Origin: Bartonella schoenbuchensis R1
GTDB taxonomy: Bacteria > Pseudomonadota > Alphaproteobacteria > Rhizobiales > Rhizobiaceae
Length of the DNA stretch: 64,000 nt
Assembly (NCBI RefSeq): GCF_002022685.1
Contig: NZ_CP019789.1
Location: 1,116,001 to 1,180,000 of the forward strand
Direction: 5' to 3'
Shown here: piece after piece, positions 10,279 to 19,089 of the stretch
Numbering within the stretch: position 1 is the first letter of the stretch
Layout: every line of letters begins with the position of its first letter
Notes under the pieces: generated by a model
Told to the model about the DNA's origin: nothing
The model's database searches: none
Seen by the model: only the letters and a program-made list of their open reading frames with translations
Made by a program: the position numbers and the translations under genes

Positions 10279-11237
10279 TCACATCCCGCTCATAATTTGT
10301 TCAAATTTCCCAGGATTTTTCTCAACCCATGCTGCAAACTCAGCTTCTGGCATGGAAGAAAGCGTTTTTATATCAACACCCCCTGTTGGAGCTTGCCCCC
10401 ACGCGCTGCTAATGTACGTGCTGCTGTTGTGCGTTCTTGAAGAGCACTCACATCATCTCTCATCTGTGGACCAGAGTATCCAAACGCTTTTGCTTTGTGC
10501 ACAAGCACCTCTACAGGGTTAATGCCTGCCCTTTGAGATTGCTTACATATATCACGTAATTGAATACCAATTTGTTCTTGCCTTACCGCAGGATCGTTAA
10601 GTTGCGGATACAGATTGGCATCTGCTTTAAAAGAATTATCTGCATACTCATAAAGATAATCCATGATATAATCTAAGTCAGGGTATTTATCTTGAACCTG
10701 TGCCTTGGCTGCTTCAAAATAATCCCCTAATTGCTGACGCTCATAGTACTCTTGATTGACACGCTCTTGTTGCTCTCTTATCGATGAAAACTCATGAAGC
10801 AATCTCTGCTGTTCTTGCACCTTCTGACCAATCCATGTCATATACGCTTTGGGATCCTTTTCCAAAGAAGGAACATTTTCATCATGACGGCGCGTTATTT
10901 CTTGCTGGATAGCGGCATATTTTTGTGCCATCTCTAGCGCAAGCTCACGGGCCTCAGCAGCATCTTGCTCCGCTTTTTGACGTGCTTGGCGCTCTTGCTC
11001 TACAACAGCGTAACGAGGTTGCTCAGACTCCTTCTCGCCACCATCATCATTTAACGACTCTTGAGAAACCTCTTCTGCTGGCTGCTCAGATGCCTCATTT
11101 AGTCCATCTGTGTCATCTTCTCCATCTGTTTTAACATCTTGCTCAAGATTCTCATCTTGCATGCTCTCAACAGGATAATCGCTTGTAAATTGTTCATCAT
11201 AAAGGGCTTGTTCTTCAGGGGTAAATTTTTCTTCCAT
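10279..11237 (-). CDS. Phage scaffolding protein, frameshifted near the C-terminus
   Basis: The open frame runs from 11237 to a stop at 10368, but its last residues (GKLQQGVLI) look out of frame. Adding one base to the G5 run (coding strand) at 10396-10400 continues the protein through QAPTGGVDIKTLSSMPEAEF and AAWVEKNPGKFEQIMSGM to a stop at 10279, about 319 residues. The protein is acidic at the N-terminus and Gln/Glu/Ala-rich with a long coiled coil (about residues 75-160). This is typical of internal scaffolds that direct capsid assembly and then leave. It sits between portal and capsid genes. Confidence 0.72.
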
Positions 11238-11261
11238 TATCTCGTTCCTTTTCGTTAAAGT

Positions 11262-13303
11262 TTAAGTTTTGCCTCTGATGGTTGCTGCTCGATAATTTTC
11301 AAGCTCTATTTGTAATGCTCTGATCTGCATCTCTCGCTCAGTTATCGCATTTCTTGCTCTTTGCTGTTCAAGCTGCATACGTGCTTGTTCTTGCTTTAAG
11401 AAAAGCTCAATATTCTTCTGCTGCAGTGCTACTTGTTTGCTTTGGGCATCCAGCTGATTGAGCATGCCTTTTGCCTGAGTTTCTTGTTGAATAGCTGCAA
11501 CTTTTGCTTGTTGCTCGGGGCTTAATTGCGGCCCTTGGTTTTGCATCATCATCTGCTGTTGTTGCTGTTGCATTTGCGCTTGCTGCGCTTTGGCCGTTAA
11601 ACTGGCCACAAGAGTTGCCGGCAATGGCGAGAGTTTCAAAAGATCGGGGATCATATCAGGCGTTAAGAAATTCCCGAGTAACGGCAACATTTGAGTAATA
11701 GCCGCAAATGTTCTTTCTTTCTCATTCGGGCTGGTTGGTGAATCATCAACAATAATGTCATACTCAAGGGTGGTGACATCCTCACGTGTTAAGGGCACAT
11801 ACTCAGCCTTCTCTGGTCCGGAAATGCGTATCAGGCGACCATCGGAAAGATAGTTTTGAATGAGATAAAGGATGATCTTTCCTTGTCGGCACCGATACAG
11901 CTTTAAATTATCAAATAAACCTGCAAGCAAATTGAGTGTTGACTGGCGGCGTGTATTCTCTAACACATTCGCCTGATTAACCTCCCGTGTTCCTATGAAC
12001 TCAGCAGATAAACCTGTCACATGTGTAAGTGACTCACGGGCCTCATTAAACAGTTGAAAAAAACCATTGGGAAATTCTGCACGTGGTTTGGACTGTATCT
12101 TTCCACCAACCAAAGCACCACTTTTAAGCCATGTAATCGTATCAGCCTTTGCCCAGCTCTCCACGGCCTGGCGCTCATCATCAAAAGCACCTCGTTCAGC
12201 CATAATGCCGCCTTTAGCTTGGCTATTGAGGATATACATCACTTGACTAAAATATTTATTCGACCATCTTTGCGGGTCTTTTGCCGGCCTGACAATGCCA
12301 TAAAACTGGTTTTTAAGCTTATCCAACGTGCCTGTTATGCATTCCCATCCAAGCTGCCCATCAGGGCTAATGGTCTGTCAGGCTTGCCTAAAAGACGACG
12401 CCCTAAAAAAGCACGCTTAACCACCTTTTTATGAAAGCTCGCACCTTGAATTTGCGGTACAAGCATTTGCAGCTGTTTAAACTCTTGGGCACTATAATCA
12501 CGCATCTGACCTGTTTGAAGATCTTCTGCTTTGTAATAAGGCTCATATTCAAACCAACGACACTCAACAAGCGTGACATATCGTTTCCTTGAAACTGCAT
12601 CTGTTCCATTATTGTCATCACTATAAGCATCAAGGGAAACATGATAATCTTCAAGATCGGTTGTGTTGTCGATAGCCCAATCAGCATTCAGATCTTCACT
12701 GGCCACATTGGGAAACAAGCTTTTGGCATCCTCAATGGGTTTGCGATCAACATACCACATGCGCTGTGCATCAACCAGATTAGGCCTTACAGCATTCACA
12801 TCCCACACCATCTTGAGTGGATCCAAGCGCCTTACTGTGGGTTTGCCTTCAGGGTTTGCTTCATAATCAAGCCGTGTATCTGTCCACCCCATACCGCAAA
12901 TGATCATATCTTGAAAGGCATCGGAATCGGCATATTCAGCTTCAGCTTCATCACGAAACCACTCTGCTGCCCCGGTGAGCAATTCATTGGATATCGCTGC
13001 ACCAACTTGTCTTGGTTGAAACTGTACTTCCCGTTTATTGTTACGCTCTGCTCCAACAATGGCATTAACCAGAGGAGCAATACGGTTAAACGTCATAACA
13101 GGGCGCCGCTGTGCTTTTAAAACAGCTAAATCTTCTTCTGCCCACTGACGTCCATTATAAAAGTCAAAGTCTTCACGCGCTTGCTCACGCCATTCATTGA
13201 CATGCTCAATATCTTCCCCGTACCAAGACTTAAGACGTCTATAAAGCCCATCATCATCAAGGCTTGTTGTTTTTTTAAGATCGTTTTCTAAAATGCCATC
13301 CAT
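11262..13303 (-). CDS. Portal protein (P22 type), frameshifted
   Basis: Two frames (13303-12335 and 12326-11262) together make about 680 residues, the size of P22-type portals. The N-terminal part has WREQAREDFDFYNGRQW and NRIAPLVNAIVGAERNNK. The C-terminal part has FYGIVRPAKDPQRWSNKYFS and LTHVTGLSAEFIGTRE, followed by a long Gln-rich helix (the barrel). Adding one base by the G3 run (coding strand) at 12357-12359 gives ALMGQLGWECITGTLDKLKN across the junction. The 9-base gap and the missing start signal for the second frame argue against two real genes. The portal is the dodecameric channel through which DNA enters and leaves the head. The start overlaps the terminase stop by 16 bases. Confidence 0.8.
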
Positions 13304-14613
13304 GATGCCGTTTCTCTTTCTGTCGCGCTATAACGCTCTGGCTTTGATGGAGTACGTGGTGCTTCATAAACAATGCACATCAAACCAAAGGCATCGGCTC
13401 CATGACTTGCCCAGTCATGTTCAGCCCCCAAACCAATGGCGCGTTTTTCATCCCATTTTTCGTGATACCAATTTAAGGCTTTACGGCCAGCAACTGTCGT
13501 TTCTTCATGAAACCAAACACAAGGCAAAATACGACGCACGGCTTCAATGCGCATCTTAACAGCCCCTGCCCCTTGATTGGGTACAACCTGTGTGTCAAAA
13601 CCAGCCTCATTTAAAGCACTCTCAAAGCTCACATTGTAAACACGGTCTCTTGTCGCTCCATCATGAGGAAGCACCATCAGTGCCTTGTCATAACCATTGC
13701 AACGCAACCACCCAATATGCTCAGATAAAGGTTGACCTTGCGCTTCATAATAATCAAGCACCCTGATCTCCCTGCCTACAAACTGTGCAATCCAGATAGC
13801 CGTTGCGTCAGCTTTTGCTCCCGTGCCCCCAATATCCCAAAAGGCACGAATGGGCATTAAAGGATCACGTGCTACACGTCCAACCCGCCCCTCTTGCTCG
13901 GCTGCTAACATTTCCTTCTGAAAATAAGCCCCTTGCACAGCTTTAAGATAATCACCCTCCCAAATATGGTTATAACTCTCAGGACGGTTTTGAAGATCAT
14001 CAAGACGTACTCTTTGCAACTTTTGGGGAAACAAAGGATTATCAGACCAGTTAACCTCTACCCCTTTAATATTTTGATCCTTTGTAAAACGAAAGCGTCT
14101 TTCAACAGGTGCATTCTCACGTAACGGATTCCACGTCACCCAAAGCTCTGCACGCCAGCCCTCTCCTTCTTCTCGCAATGTCGGTATCAGTGTTTGCCAA
14201 GCCGTTTCAGTCACAGGTTCAGCTTCATCAACCCAACAAAGCAAAATACGCCCCATCGACTTAATGCTCGCAATATTGCGATCTAACCCTGAAAACTGAA
14301 AAGATATACGTCCATCTTTCGACTTAATGGACGACTCTCCAACACAGTAATAGTCCTTTAAAAAATCATAAGTCTCAATCGCTCGTTTAATCTCTTGTAA
14401 TGAACTCTCAGCAAGCGAATTTTGAAACTGGCGGGCACAAAGGATAATCCCTGATATCCCACCCATACCATATTCATAGCCCTTTAAAGCTGCCATTAAG
14501 GCAAAGGACCTCGTCTTTCCTGATCCTCGCCCTCCCCACGCAGCACGCACATCAGCAGCTCCTTGAAACAACGGGATTAATTTCTCGATGATCACAACTT
14601 GAGCTGTAGCCAT
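13288..14613 (-). CDS. Terminase large subunit
   Basis: The protein has 441 residues from the ATG at 14613, preceded by AAGGGTGA; an in-frame GTG at 14622 is an alternative. It has an N-terminal ATPase with Walker A GGRGSGKT and Walker B ILLCWVDEAE, then a nuclease domain beginning near FWDIGGTGAKADATAIW with acidic residues for metal binding. A late Asp occurs in WASHGADAFGL. It powers DNA packaging through the portal and cuts the concatemer. The family resembles the Terminase_3 / P22-like group. Length and motifs are complete. Confidence 0.9.
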   Translation of the reverse strand: MATAQVVIIEKLIPLFQGAADVRAAWGGRGSGKTRSFALMAALKGYEYGMGGISGIILCARQFQNSLAESSLQEIKRAIETYDFLKDYYCVGESSIKSKDGRISFQFSGLDRNIASIKSMGRILLCWVDEAEPVTETAWQTLIPTLREEGEGWRAELWVTWNPLRENAPVERRFRFTKDQNIKGVEVNWSDNPLFPQKLQRVRLDDLQNRPESYNHIWEGDYLKAVQGAYFQKEMLAAEQEGRVGRVARDPLMPIRAFWDIGGTGAKADATAIWIAQFVGREIRVLDYYEAQGQPLSEHIGWLRCNGYDKALMVLPHDGATRDRVYNVSFESALNEAGFDTQVVPNQGAGAVKMRIEAVRRILPCVWFHEETTVAGRKALNWYHEKWDEKRAIGLGAEHDWASHGADAFGLMCIVYEAPRTPSKPERYSATERETASWMAF

Positions 14614-14624
14614 CTCAATCACCC

Positions 14625-14945
14625 TTAAACAGCTGCCTTGTCCTTTATAACAGGCGCAACAATCTCAACACGGGTAATCATCTTGATCGCTTCATCATTT
14701 TCACCGGTAACCTGCAAAGGTAAGATCTTGCCCAACAAAGCTAAATAAGCCGCTGGGCATTTGACAGCCTGGCGTTCAAGATAAGAAATCAATCCTTCAT
14801 TGCCATATTTGTTGCCAGCCTGCTCTGCTGCTTTAATCACAGCCTCTTTAAGAATGCGCGTTGTCTTATTGGGAACACCTTTCACACGCCCTGCTCCTGC
14901 ATTGGGCGGTGTCCCCTTCACAGACTTATCTGATCCAGATGCCAT
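14625..14945 (-). CDS. Terminase small subunit
   Basis: The 106-residue protein has a basic, flexible N-terminus (GAGRVKGVPNKTTRILKEAV) and helical segments. It lies 11 bases upstream of the large terminase start. Small subunits bind the packaging site and recruit the ATPase. The assignment rests on size, the N-terminal pattern seen in rhizobial phage small terminases, and position. Confidence 0.7.
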   Translation of the reverse strand: MASGSDKSVKGTPPNAGAGRVKGVPNKTTRILKEAVIKAAEQAGNKYGNEGLISYLERQAVKCPAAYLALLGKILPLQVTGENDEAIKMITRVEIVAPVIKDKAAV

Positions 14946-15296
14946 AGATTATTCCTTTAAAGTGCGAGATATAAAAAGACCTCACTCTCGGGGGAACAAG
15001 AGGAGGTCAATAAATCGTCAATAAATAAAAACAACTAAACTTGATTATCCTAACAAAAAACCCTGCAAACGCAGGGCTTTCCGTAGCATAGCAAGAAGTG
15101 AAAATTGTATTATAAATCTAATTTTAGGCACAGTACGACTAGTACCGCAGTGTCATTAAATACCATTTCTACCCCCATGTCAACTCAAAAATCACGATAT
15201 GGTATTTTTTATCTCATTCTACCTAAATATGGTGTAAATTGCCTCCTTTCATCGAATCAATTATACGAATTCATAACTTTAAAATAAGGAGGGATA
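14946..15296. promoter_or_regulatory. Intergenic region before the late genes and the membrane-protein gene
   Basis: This 351-base spacer must hold leftward signals for the terminase/late operon and rightward signals for the gene at 15297. It contains a leftward terminator-like hairpin at 15051-15076. I could not identify a confident promoter. Confidence 0.4.
15051..15076 (-). terminator. Leftward intrinsic terminator
   Basis: On the minus strand a CCCTGC/GCAGGG stem with a four-base loop is followed by a run of T residues (TTTTTT). It would stop leftward transcripts entering from beyond 15.3 kb before the terminase genes, so the late operon probably has its own promoter downstream of it. 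Confidence 0.65.
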
Positions 15297-15776
15297 ATGC
15301 GTTTTTTCTTATCTGTTAAAAGAGCTGCCTTATTAGGTATATTTATCAGTATATTCATCTTTACCAATAACGCACATAGTCAACAGCCTCCTTCTTATGG
15401 GAACAATCAAAGGACTTTAAAAGTTGATAAGCGATTGCTTGACACAGACTATGATAATGCTGAAGTTCTTGGTCATATAAGTGACTTTACCCCAGAACAG
15501 CTTAGAGAGCTTTTCTCGAAGAATAAGGGAAATAAAAATGTTCCTATTGTAAGAAATAATAACGTTTCATCTTCCTCTTCTTTTGACAATAAAACACCTC
15601 GAAAGTTGGGAATTGATGATTTTGTTTTTCCAATAGCACTGCTTATATTTATCAGCATCATGTCTATCCCCATTAGCTTGCTGTGGCGCTTTGGATTGAA
15701 AGTCCCCGCATCTTTATTTATAATAACAACTGCTGGAATTAGTTGCTCAATGTTATTGTTGCTCGCTTTTGGTTAA
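15297..15776 (+). CDS. Small secreted/membrane prophage cargo protein with shared virion motif
   Basis: The 159-residue protein has a strong ribosome site (AAGGAGGG, then ATG). Residues 1-30 form a signal-like segment (basic start, hydrophobic LLGIFISIFIFT, then NNAHSQ). Residues about 55-85 carry VLGHISDFTPEQLRELFSKN, nearly identical to the repeat in the virion protein at 603-3092. The C-terminal third has two hydrophobic helices (FPIALLIFISIMSIPISLLW and LFIITTAGISCSMLLLLAF). It is the only rightward gene among leftward late and middle genes and ends in a 4-base convergent overlap. This layout suggests an independently expressed cargo (moron) gene, perhaps for superinfection exclusion or host interaction. 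I recognise no family. Confidence 0.7.
   Translation: MRFFLSVKRAALLGIFISIFIFTNNAHSQQPPSYGNNQRTLKVDKRLLDTDYDNAEVLGHISDFTPEQLRELFSKNKGNKNVPIVRNNNVSSSSSFDNKTPRKLGIDDFVFPIALLIFISIMSIPISLLWRFGLKVPASLFIITTAGISCSMLLLLAFG
15462..15562 (+). repeat. Dispersed copy of the 45-residue module
   Basis: About 100 bases here match, in opposite orientation, the tandem repeat units at 2787-3056. The match is close at the nucleotide level, including most third codon positions, so the copies are recently related rather than convergent. Confidence 0.8.
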
Positions 15777-16303
15777 CGGTCAAAATATTTCTGAAGAGCA
15801 TTCAGAGCAATGTATAGAGAGCTGACAAGATGTTCCATTGGTTGATCTTCAATAACGATATACTGCAATGCAGCATAAAGATTATACTGACGATATAAAC
15901 CTTGTGTTTCTCTGATAACCTCTTGCATAGCTTCATAGCGATCGGTTGCTACCTCAATCCACCTCTCAAGACTGTCTTGATCGTGATTGTCATTTGCACC
16001 ATCATAAATAGCCCCCGGAAACCCTTTTGCACACCGATAATCGTTTTTCACCTGAATATACTGTTGTGATGCATCATACTGATCTTGATTAATCTTTTTT
16101 TCCAATAAATATAACCGCCCTACATAAGTGCCAATAATCGGGTTTTTCGCATCTTGAATACTCACCCCATAACGCTTGGCACGCATTTCAAGTGTCTGTT
16201 GATATGAAAACTTATCAGGCGTTTTTGCACGTGAGATACGTCCATTGGGTTCTCTTATTTGACCTTCTATTCTAGGTCTTCCCCGTTTTTTACGTTTTTT
16301 CAT
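15773..16303 (-). CDS. Phage hypothetical protein, basic N-terminus
   Basis: The protein has 176 residues. The first 35 residues are highly basic (MKKRKKRGRPRIEGQ), like an AT-hook or nucleic-acid tail. The rest is helical with many Tyr and Gln residues. It lies 15 bases downstream of ssb and is probably co-transcribed with it. The position just upstream of the late operon would fit a packaging or late-regulation role, but no named family is recognisable. Confidence 0.55.
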   Translation of the reverse strand: MKKRKKRGRPRIEGQIREPNGRISRAKTPDKFSYQQTLEMRAKRYGVSIQDAKNPIIGTYVGRLYLLEKKINQDQYDASQQYIQVKNDYRCAKGFPGAIYDGANDNHDQDSLERWIEVATDRYEAMQEVIRETQGLYRQYNLYAALQYIVIEDQPMEHLVSSLYIALNALQKYFDR

Positions 16304-16318
16304 AAGAAAACCTCCTGA

Positions 16319-16753
16319 TTAAAACGGGATATTGTCATCCAAAGTCGTTTCTAAATACTGCTTATCCTCTTGCTCCATCGCTTCCAAAGCCATATCAATA
16401 CCATCTTTTTTAATGCTATCAAGGATCCTCAATTCACCCTTATATTGCGGTAAGATAATTTCTGTTGTGTAGTGTGTTTGCCCGCTTTTATCTTGCCATT
16501 TACGCGTCTGTAATTGACCTTCAACATAAACTTTGGAACCTTTACTCAGATACTGAAGTGCAACCTTTACAAGATGTGGATTAAAAACCACGATAGAGTG
16601 CCATTCTGTTTTCTCTACCTTTTCACCTGTTGTTTTATCTTTATAGCTTTGTGACGTGGCTATACGAAAGTTCACCACCTCTGTTCCAGATGCCATTGTT
16701 TTGCTTTCGGGATTGGCACCGAGATTGCCTACTAAAATTACTTTGTTGATCAT
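16319..16753 (-). CDS. ssb: Single-stranded DNA-binding protein (phage copy)
   Basis: The 144-residue protein has a typical OB-fold start ([20 protein letters not shown]), the segments [11 protein letters not shown] and [15 protein letters not shown], and an acidic tip ending DDNIPF that recruits replication and repair partners. It binds single-stranded DNA during phage replication and recombination and could act with the Bet/exonuclease pair at 24-25 kb. Confidence 0.93.
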   Translation of the reverse strand: MINKVILVGNLGANPESKTMASGTEVVNFRIATSQSYKDKTTGEKVEKTEWHSIVVFNPHLVKVALQYLSKGSKVYVEGQLQTRKWQDKSGQTHYTTEIILPQYKGELRILDSIKKDGIDMALEAMEQEDKQYLETTLDDNIPF

Positions 16754-16984
16754 GTTTTTTATCTTTTCTAAGGAAAATAATTGAAATGAAATACGGATAT
16801 GAAAAACTTATTTTTCTATATTTTACAATAGCATAAAACAATATGCTACACTAGTTAATATAGAAAAATAAAATAACTAACTGATAATACTTATAAATTT
16901 ATTCTAGAAAATAAGAAGATTTGTCTGTCATTGGAACAAAAAATTGTATTTGACATTATCTTTTACGTCGCTTAAAAACTACAG

Positions 16985-17293
16985 ATGTTTATTATTAAAA
17001 AAACCCTGCATTTTACCAAGTGGTTAAATTCCTTAAAAGACAGACAAGCACAAAAGAAAATTGCTACACGTATTTTGCGTCTTGAATATGGTCTTTTTGG
17101 TGATGCTAAATATTTTCACGGTATTGGAGAATTAAAAATAAATTATGGTCCTGGTTATCGAGTTTATTTTATAAAACAAGGGCAAGAAATTATTCTACTC
17201 CTTAATGGTGGTGATAAATCTACCCAACAAAAGGATATCGAAAAAGCCCTACAAATAGTAAAAGAGGTCAATGATGAAAATAACACCCTTTGA
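16985..17293 (+). CDS. RelE/HigB-type toxin (addiction module killer protein)
   Basis: The 102-residue protein resembles the phage-associated addiction-module killer family: an N-terminal FTKWLNSLKDRQAQKKIATR, a central GLFGDAKYFHGIGELKINYG, then PGYRVYFIKQGQEIILLLNG and a C-terminal helix. Members are RelE-fold mRNA interferases that act on the ribosome. The reading frame overlaps the next gene by 23 bases, as in many toxin-first operons. An AT-rich stretch upstream (16842-16984) probably carries the promoter. Confidence 0.85.
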   Translation: MFIIKKTLHFTKWLNSLKDRQAQKKIATRILRLEYGLFGDAKYFHGIGELKINYGPGYRVYFIKQGQEIILLLNGGDKSTQQKDIEKALQIVKEVNDENNTL

Positions 17294-17573
17294 CGCTAGC
17301 GAGTATTTCAAAACGCCTGAAGATTTTAAAGAATTATTACAAGATGCTTTAGAAACTCAAAACAGTGGCTATGTTTTACATGTATTGGGCATTATTGCAC
17401 GCAAACAAGGAATGGCAACTGTTTCCAATAAAACAGGTTTAAATCGAGAATCTCTTTATCGCTCTTTAAGCGACAAAGGTGATCCTAAGCTCTCAACATT
17501 CCTTAATGTTTTGAGTGCTTTAAATTTACAAATTAGCCTAACACCCACCCAAAATGAAGAACACACATCTTGA
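17271..17573 (+). CDS. HigA-type antitoxin (addiction module antidote protein)
   Basis: The 100-residue protein starts within the toxin gene. It has a helix-turn-helix typical of antidote partners (ARKQGMATVSNKTGLNRESL, then YRSLSDKGDPKLSTFLNVLS). It should bind the toxin and repress the pair's promoter. The toxin-first order and overlap match the HigBA-like phage-associated modules. Confidence 0.87.
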   Translation: MMKITPFDASEYFKTPEDFKELLQDALETQNSGYVLHVLGIIARKQGMATVSNKTGLNRESLYRSLSDKGDPKLSTFLNVLSALNLQISLTPTQNEEHTS

Positions 17574-17591
17574 GAAAAAGCTTAAACAACA

Positions 17592-17614
17592 CTTTCCCCA
17601 TTTTTAGGGGAAAG
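17592..17614. terminator. Hairpin between convergent genes
   Basis: A perfect 8-bp stem, CTTTCCCC/GGGGAAAG, with a 7-base loop lies between the rightward antitoxin gene and the leftward Rha gene. It may terminate one or both transcripts, although neither side has a strong T run. Confidence 0.45.
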
Positions 17615-17636
17615 GTATGAGTTATATTTCTTTCAA

Positions 17637-18116
17637 TTAAGCAGCCTTTGCAACAGGGCTTTCTAAAACACGCCTTACTTCTGTTGTAACTGATTTGTAA
17701 TGTTCAAGCTCGTTTTCGAGATCATTTACATCTGACAGACGTCTTGCAATTACTCCTAAAACTTTACCAATACCTGAGGATGATTTAAATAAATCACGAG
17801 AAAATAATTCATGATCGAATCGTAATTGACTTTCGAGTTCCATCCAACGATCAATAATTTTAGCACGTAACACTGTACTATAACCTGAGATTAAAATAAG
17901 GCACTCACGTTTGGGAAGATTAAAGCAGTTTTGCGTCTTTTTTTGCTTGTCTAAATAGGTGCCCCCAAATTTGGGGAGACCTCTTTCAGAGTATAATTCT
18001 TCAAGCATTTTCTTGATATCACGCATAACATGGTCATGCCTTTTACCACACAATTTTGCAATTTCACGGCTAGACATCGTCAGTGTAGTTTGTGTGTTCT
18101 TTACTAAATCGTTCAT
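17637..18116 (-). CDS. Rha family phage regulatory protein (antirepressor type)
   Basis: The 159-residue protein has the Rha-type N-terminal DNA-binding segment ([20 protein letters not shown]) followed by [31 protein letters not shown] and [10 protein letters not shown] helical C-terminus completes it. pRha proteins act as antirepressors or regulators in lambdoid phages. The gene is preceded by a 480-base leader with several RNA-type hairpins, which suggests post-transcriptional control. Confidence 0.85.
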   Translation of the reverse strand: MNDLVKNTQTTLTMSSREIAKLCGKRHDHVMRDIKKMLEELYSERGLPKFGGTYLDKQKKTQNCFNLPKRECLILISGYSTVLRAKIIDRWMELESQLRFDHELFSRDLFKSSSGIGKVLGVIARRLSDVNDLENELEHYKSVTTEVRRVLESPVAKAA

Positions 18117-18119
18117 GAT

Positions 18120-18340
18120 GAACTCCTATGCAGTTAAAGGTTTTTCATTGACACTCAAAAAAGAGCGCCGGGCGCTGAAAAACACGGTGCATAGTCCGTC
18201 GTTATGCTTTCCCCGTGAGGGTTTTGTATAGCATAACTACACCCGACAAGATCACTATACGCTACACGCATATAACGAGTCAAAGTCTTTAAAAGTGCGG
18301 AAAACTGATTATTTCGGCAATCAATCCGCTATGCACTGAA
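18120..18340 (-). ncRNA. Structured leader, candidate C4-like antisense RNA
   Basis: Read leftward, this leader contains a stem-loop with outer arms GTTATGC (18237-18231) and GCATAAC (18207-18201) enclosing an inner CCC/GGG hairpin, then a GC-rich palindrome AGCGCCCGGCGCT followed by six T residues (about 18174-18157). An eight-base element GTGCATAG (18336-18329) upstream is perfectly complementary to CTATGCAC (18194-18187). Hairpins plus a distant complementary target ahead of an antirepressor gene is the logic of the C4 RNA of phages P1 and P7. Exact ends and family membership are inference. Confidence 0.4.
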
Positions 18341-18428
18341 GGTGTTTTTCAAGCACCTGATTTGCACATAAACGCATTTCCTTAATCTTGTCAAGATTCT
18401 TTGCTAAAAGTTGTTTTATAAATTTCAT
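18321..18428 (-). CDS. Possible 35-residue leader peptide
   Basis: A short frame starts at 18428 (MKFIKQLLAKNLDKIKE), with AGGG about eight bases upstream, and ends at 18321. The upstream element of the complementary pair (18336-18329) lies inside its last codons, so its translation could influence folding of the leader. A second short frame of 38 residues (18271-18155) has no ribosome site. Neither has an obvious homologue. Confidence 0.3.
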   Translation of the reverse strand: MKFIKQLLAKNLDKIKEMRLCANQVLEKHLQCIAD

Positions 18429-18597
18429 AGCGATTGCCCTAATTTTCGCATCTGTTCTAATTTCCTTAAATTAGCCCCGTACAGAGCGTTTTATGTTTCA
18501 GATGTGGAATTCATTAAAAAACTTCCAAATCTTTCTCTAAGGTGCCTTTCTGTTGATTTAAACGCATATCTAATCCAAAAATGATCAGCACTTCTCT

Positions 18598-19089
18598 CTA
18601 TTTTGCTGTCTCAAATGTTTTGCGAAGTTCTTTTTGAAAAGCTTCCAGACGTTCTGACGTTACCAATTTCTCCTGCCTCCTGCTCTCTAACTCGGGCTTT
18701 TGAAGATTTTTAAGAATACAACTAGCCCTTGTGCGAATACGGTTTTCAAGTTTTTCACAGTAATGATAAAAATCTGCTGTTGATGGCATAAAGGTCGTGT
18801 TTAACCCTTCTGCTTTTCCTTTCAAGGCATCCTTTGTAGCTGTTTGCAATACCCAGCTGCTTATGCCATCAAGAGCGTAGAAATACGCAAGTGATGTTGA
18901 TTTTTCATCTGATCCCAATTGGCTTTTTAAACCACTTGAAAGGACAAGATACGCCGTCTGGATTTCTTCCTCAGTGGCTTTTTTTTCAAGCTTCTTCAAG
19001 GCATCATGGACCAATGAGGTAGCTTTCTTCGCTTCTGCAATCGATGGTTTTTGCCCCGTTTTCCAAAGGAACGGCGGTTCTTTCGTCAT
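18598..19089 (-). CDS. Phage hypothetical protein, possibly replication-related
   Basis: The 163-residue helical protein starts at MTKEPPFLWKTGQK. It is rich in Lys and Glu (VHDALKKLEKKATEEEIQTA), with an aromatic patch (TSLAYFYALDGISSW) and a basic C-terminal coiled segment. It overlaps the preceding gene by 86 bases, unusually long. GAGG directly abuts the ATG, so the true start or a possible join with the preceding frame is uncertain. No family recognised. The 480 bases downstream are the Rha leader. Confidence 0.5.
   Translation of the reverse strand: MTKEPPFLWKTGQKPSIAEAKKATSLVHDALKKLEKKATEEEIQTAYLVLSSGLKSQLGSDEKSTSLAYFYALDGISSWVLQTATKDALKGKAEGLNTTFMPSTADFYHYCEKLENRIRTRASCILKNLQKPELESRRQEKLVTSERLEAFQKELRKTFETAK

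Noticed and set aside
603..14945. Bartonella gene-transfer-agent (BaGTA) cluster
   Set aside because: The presence of integrase, immunity genes, terminase pair, P22-type portal and N4-gp56-type capsid indicates an ordinary podovirus-like prophage.
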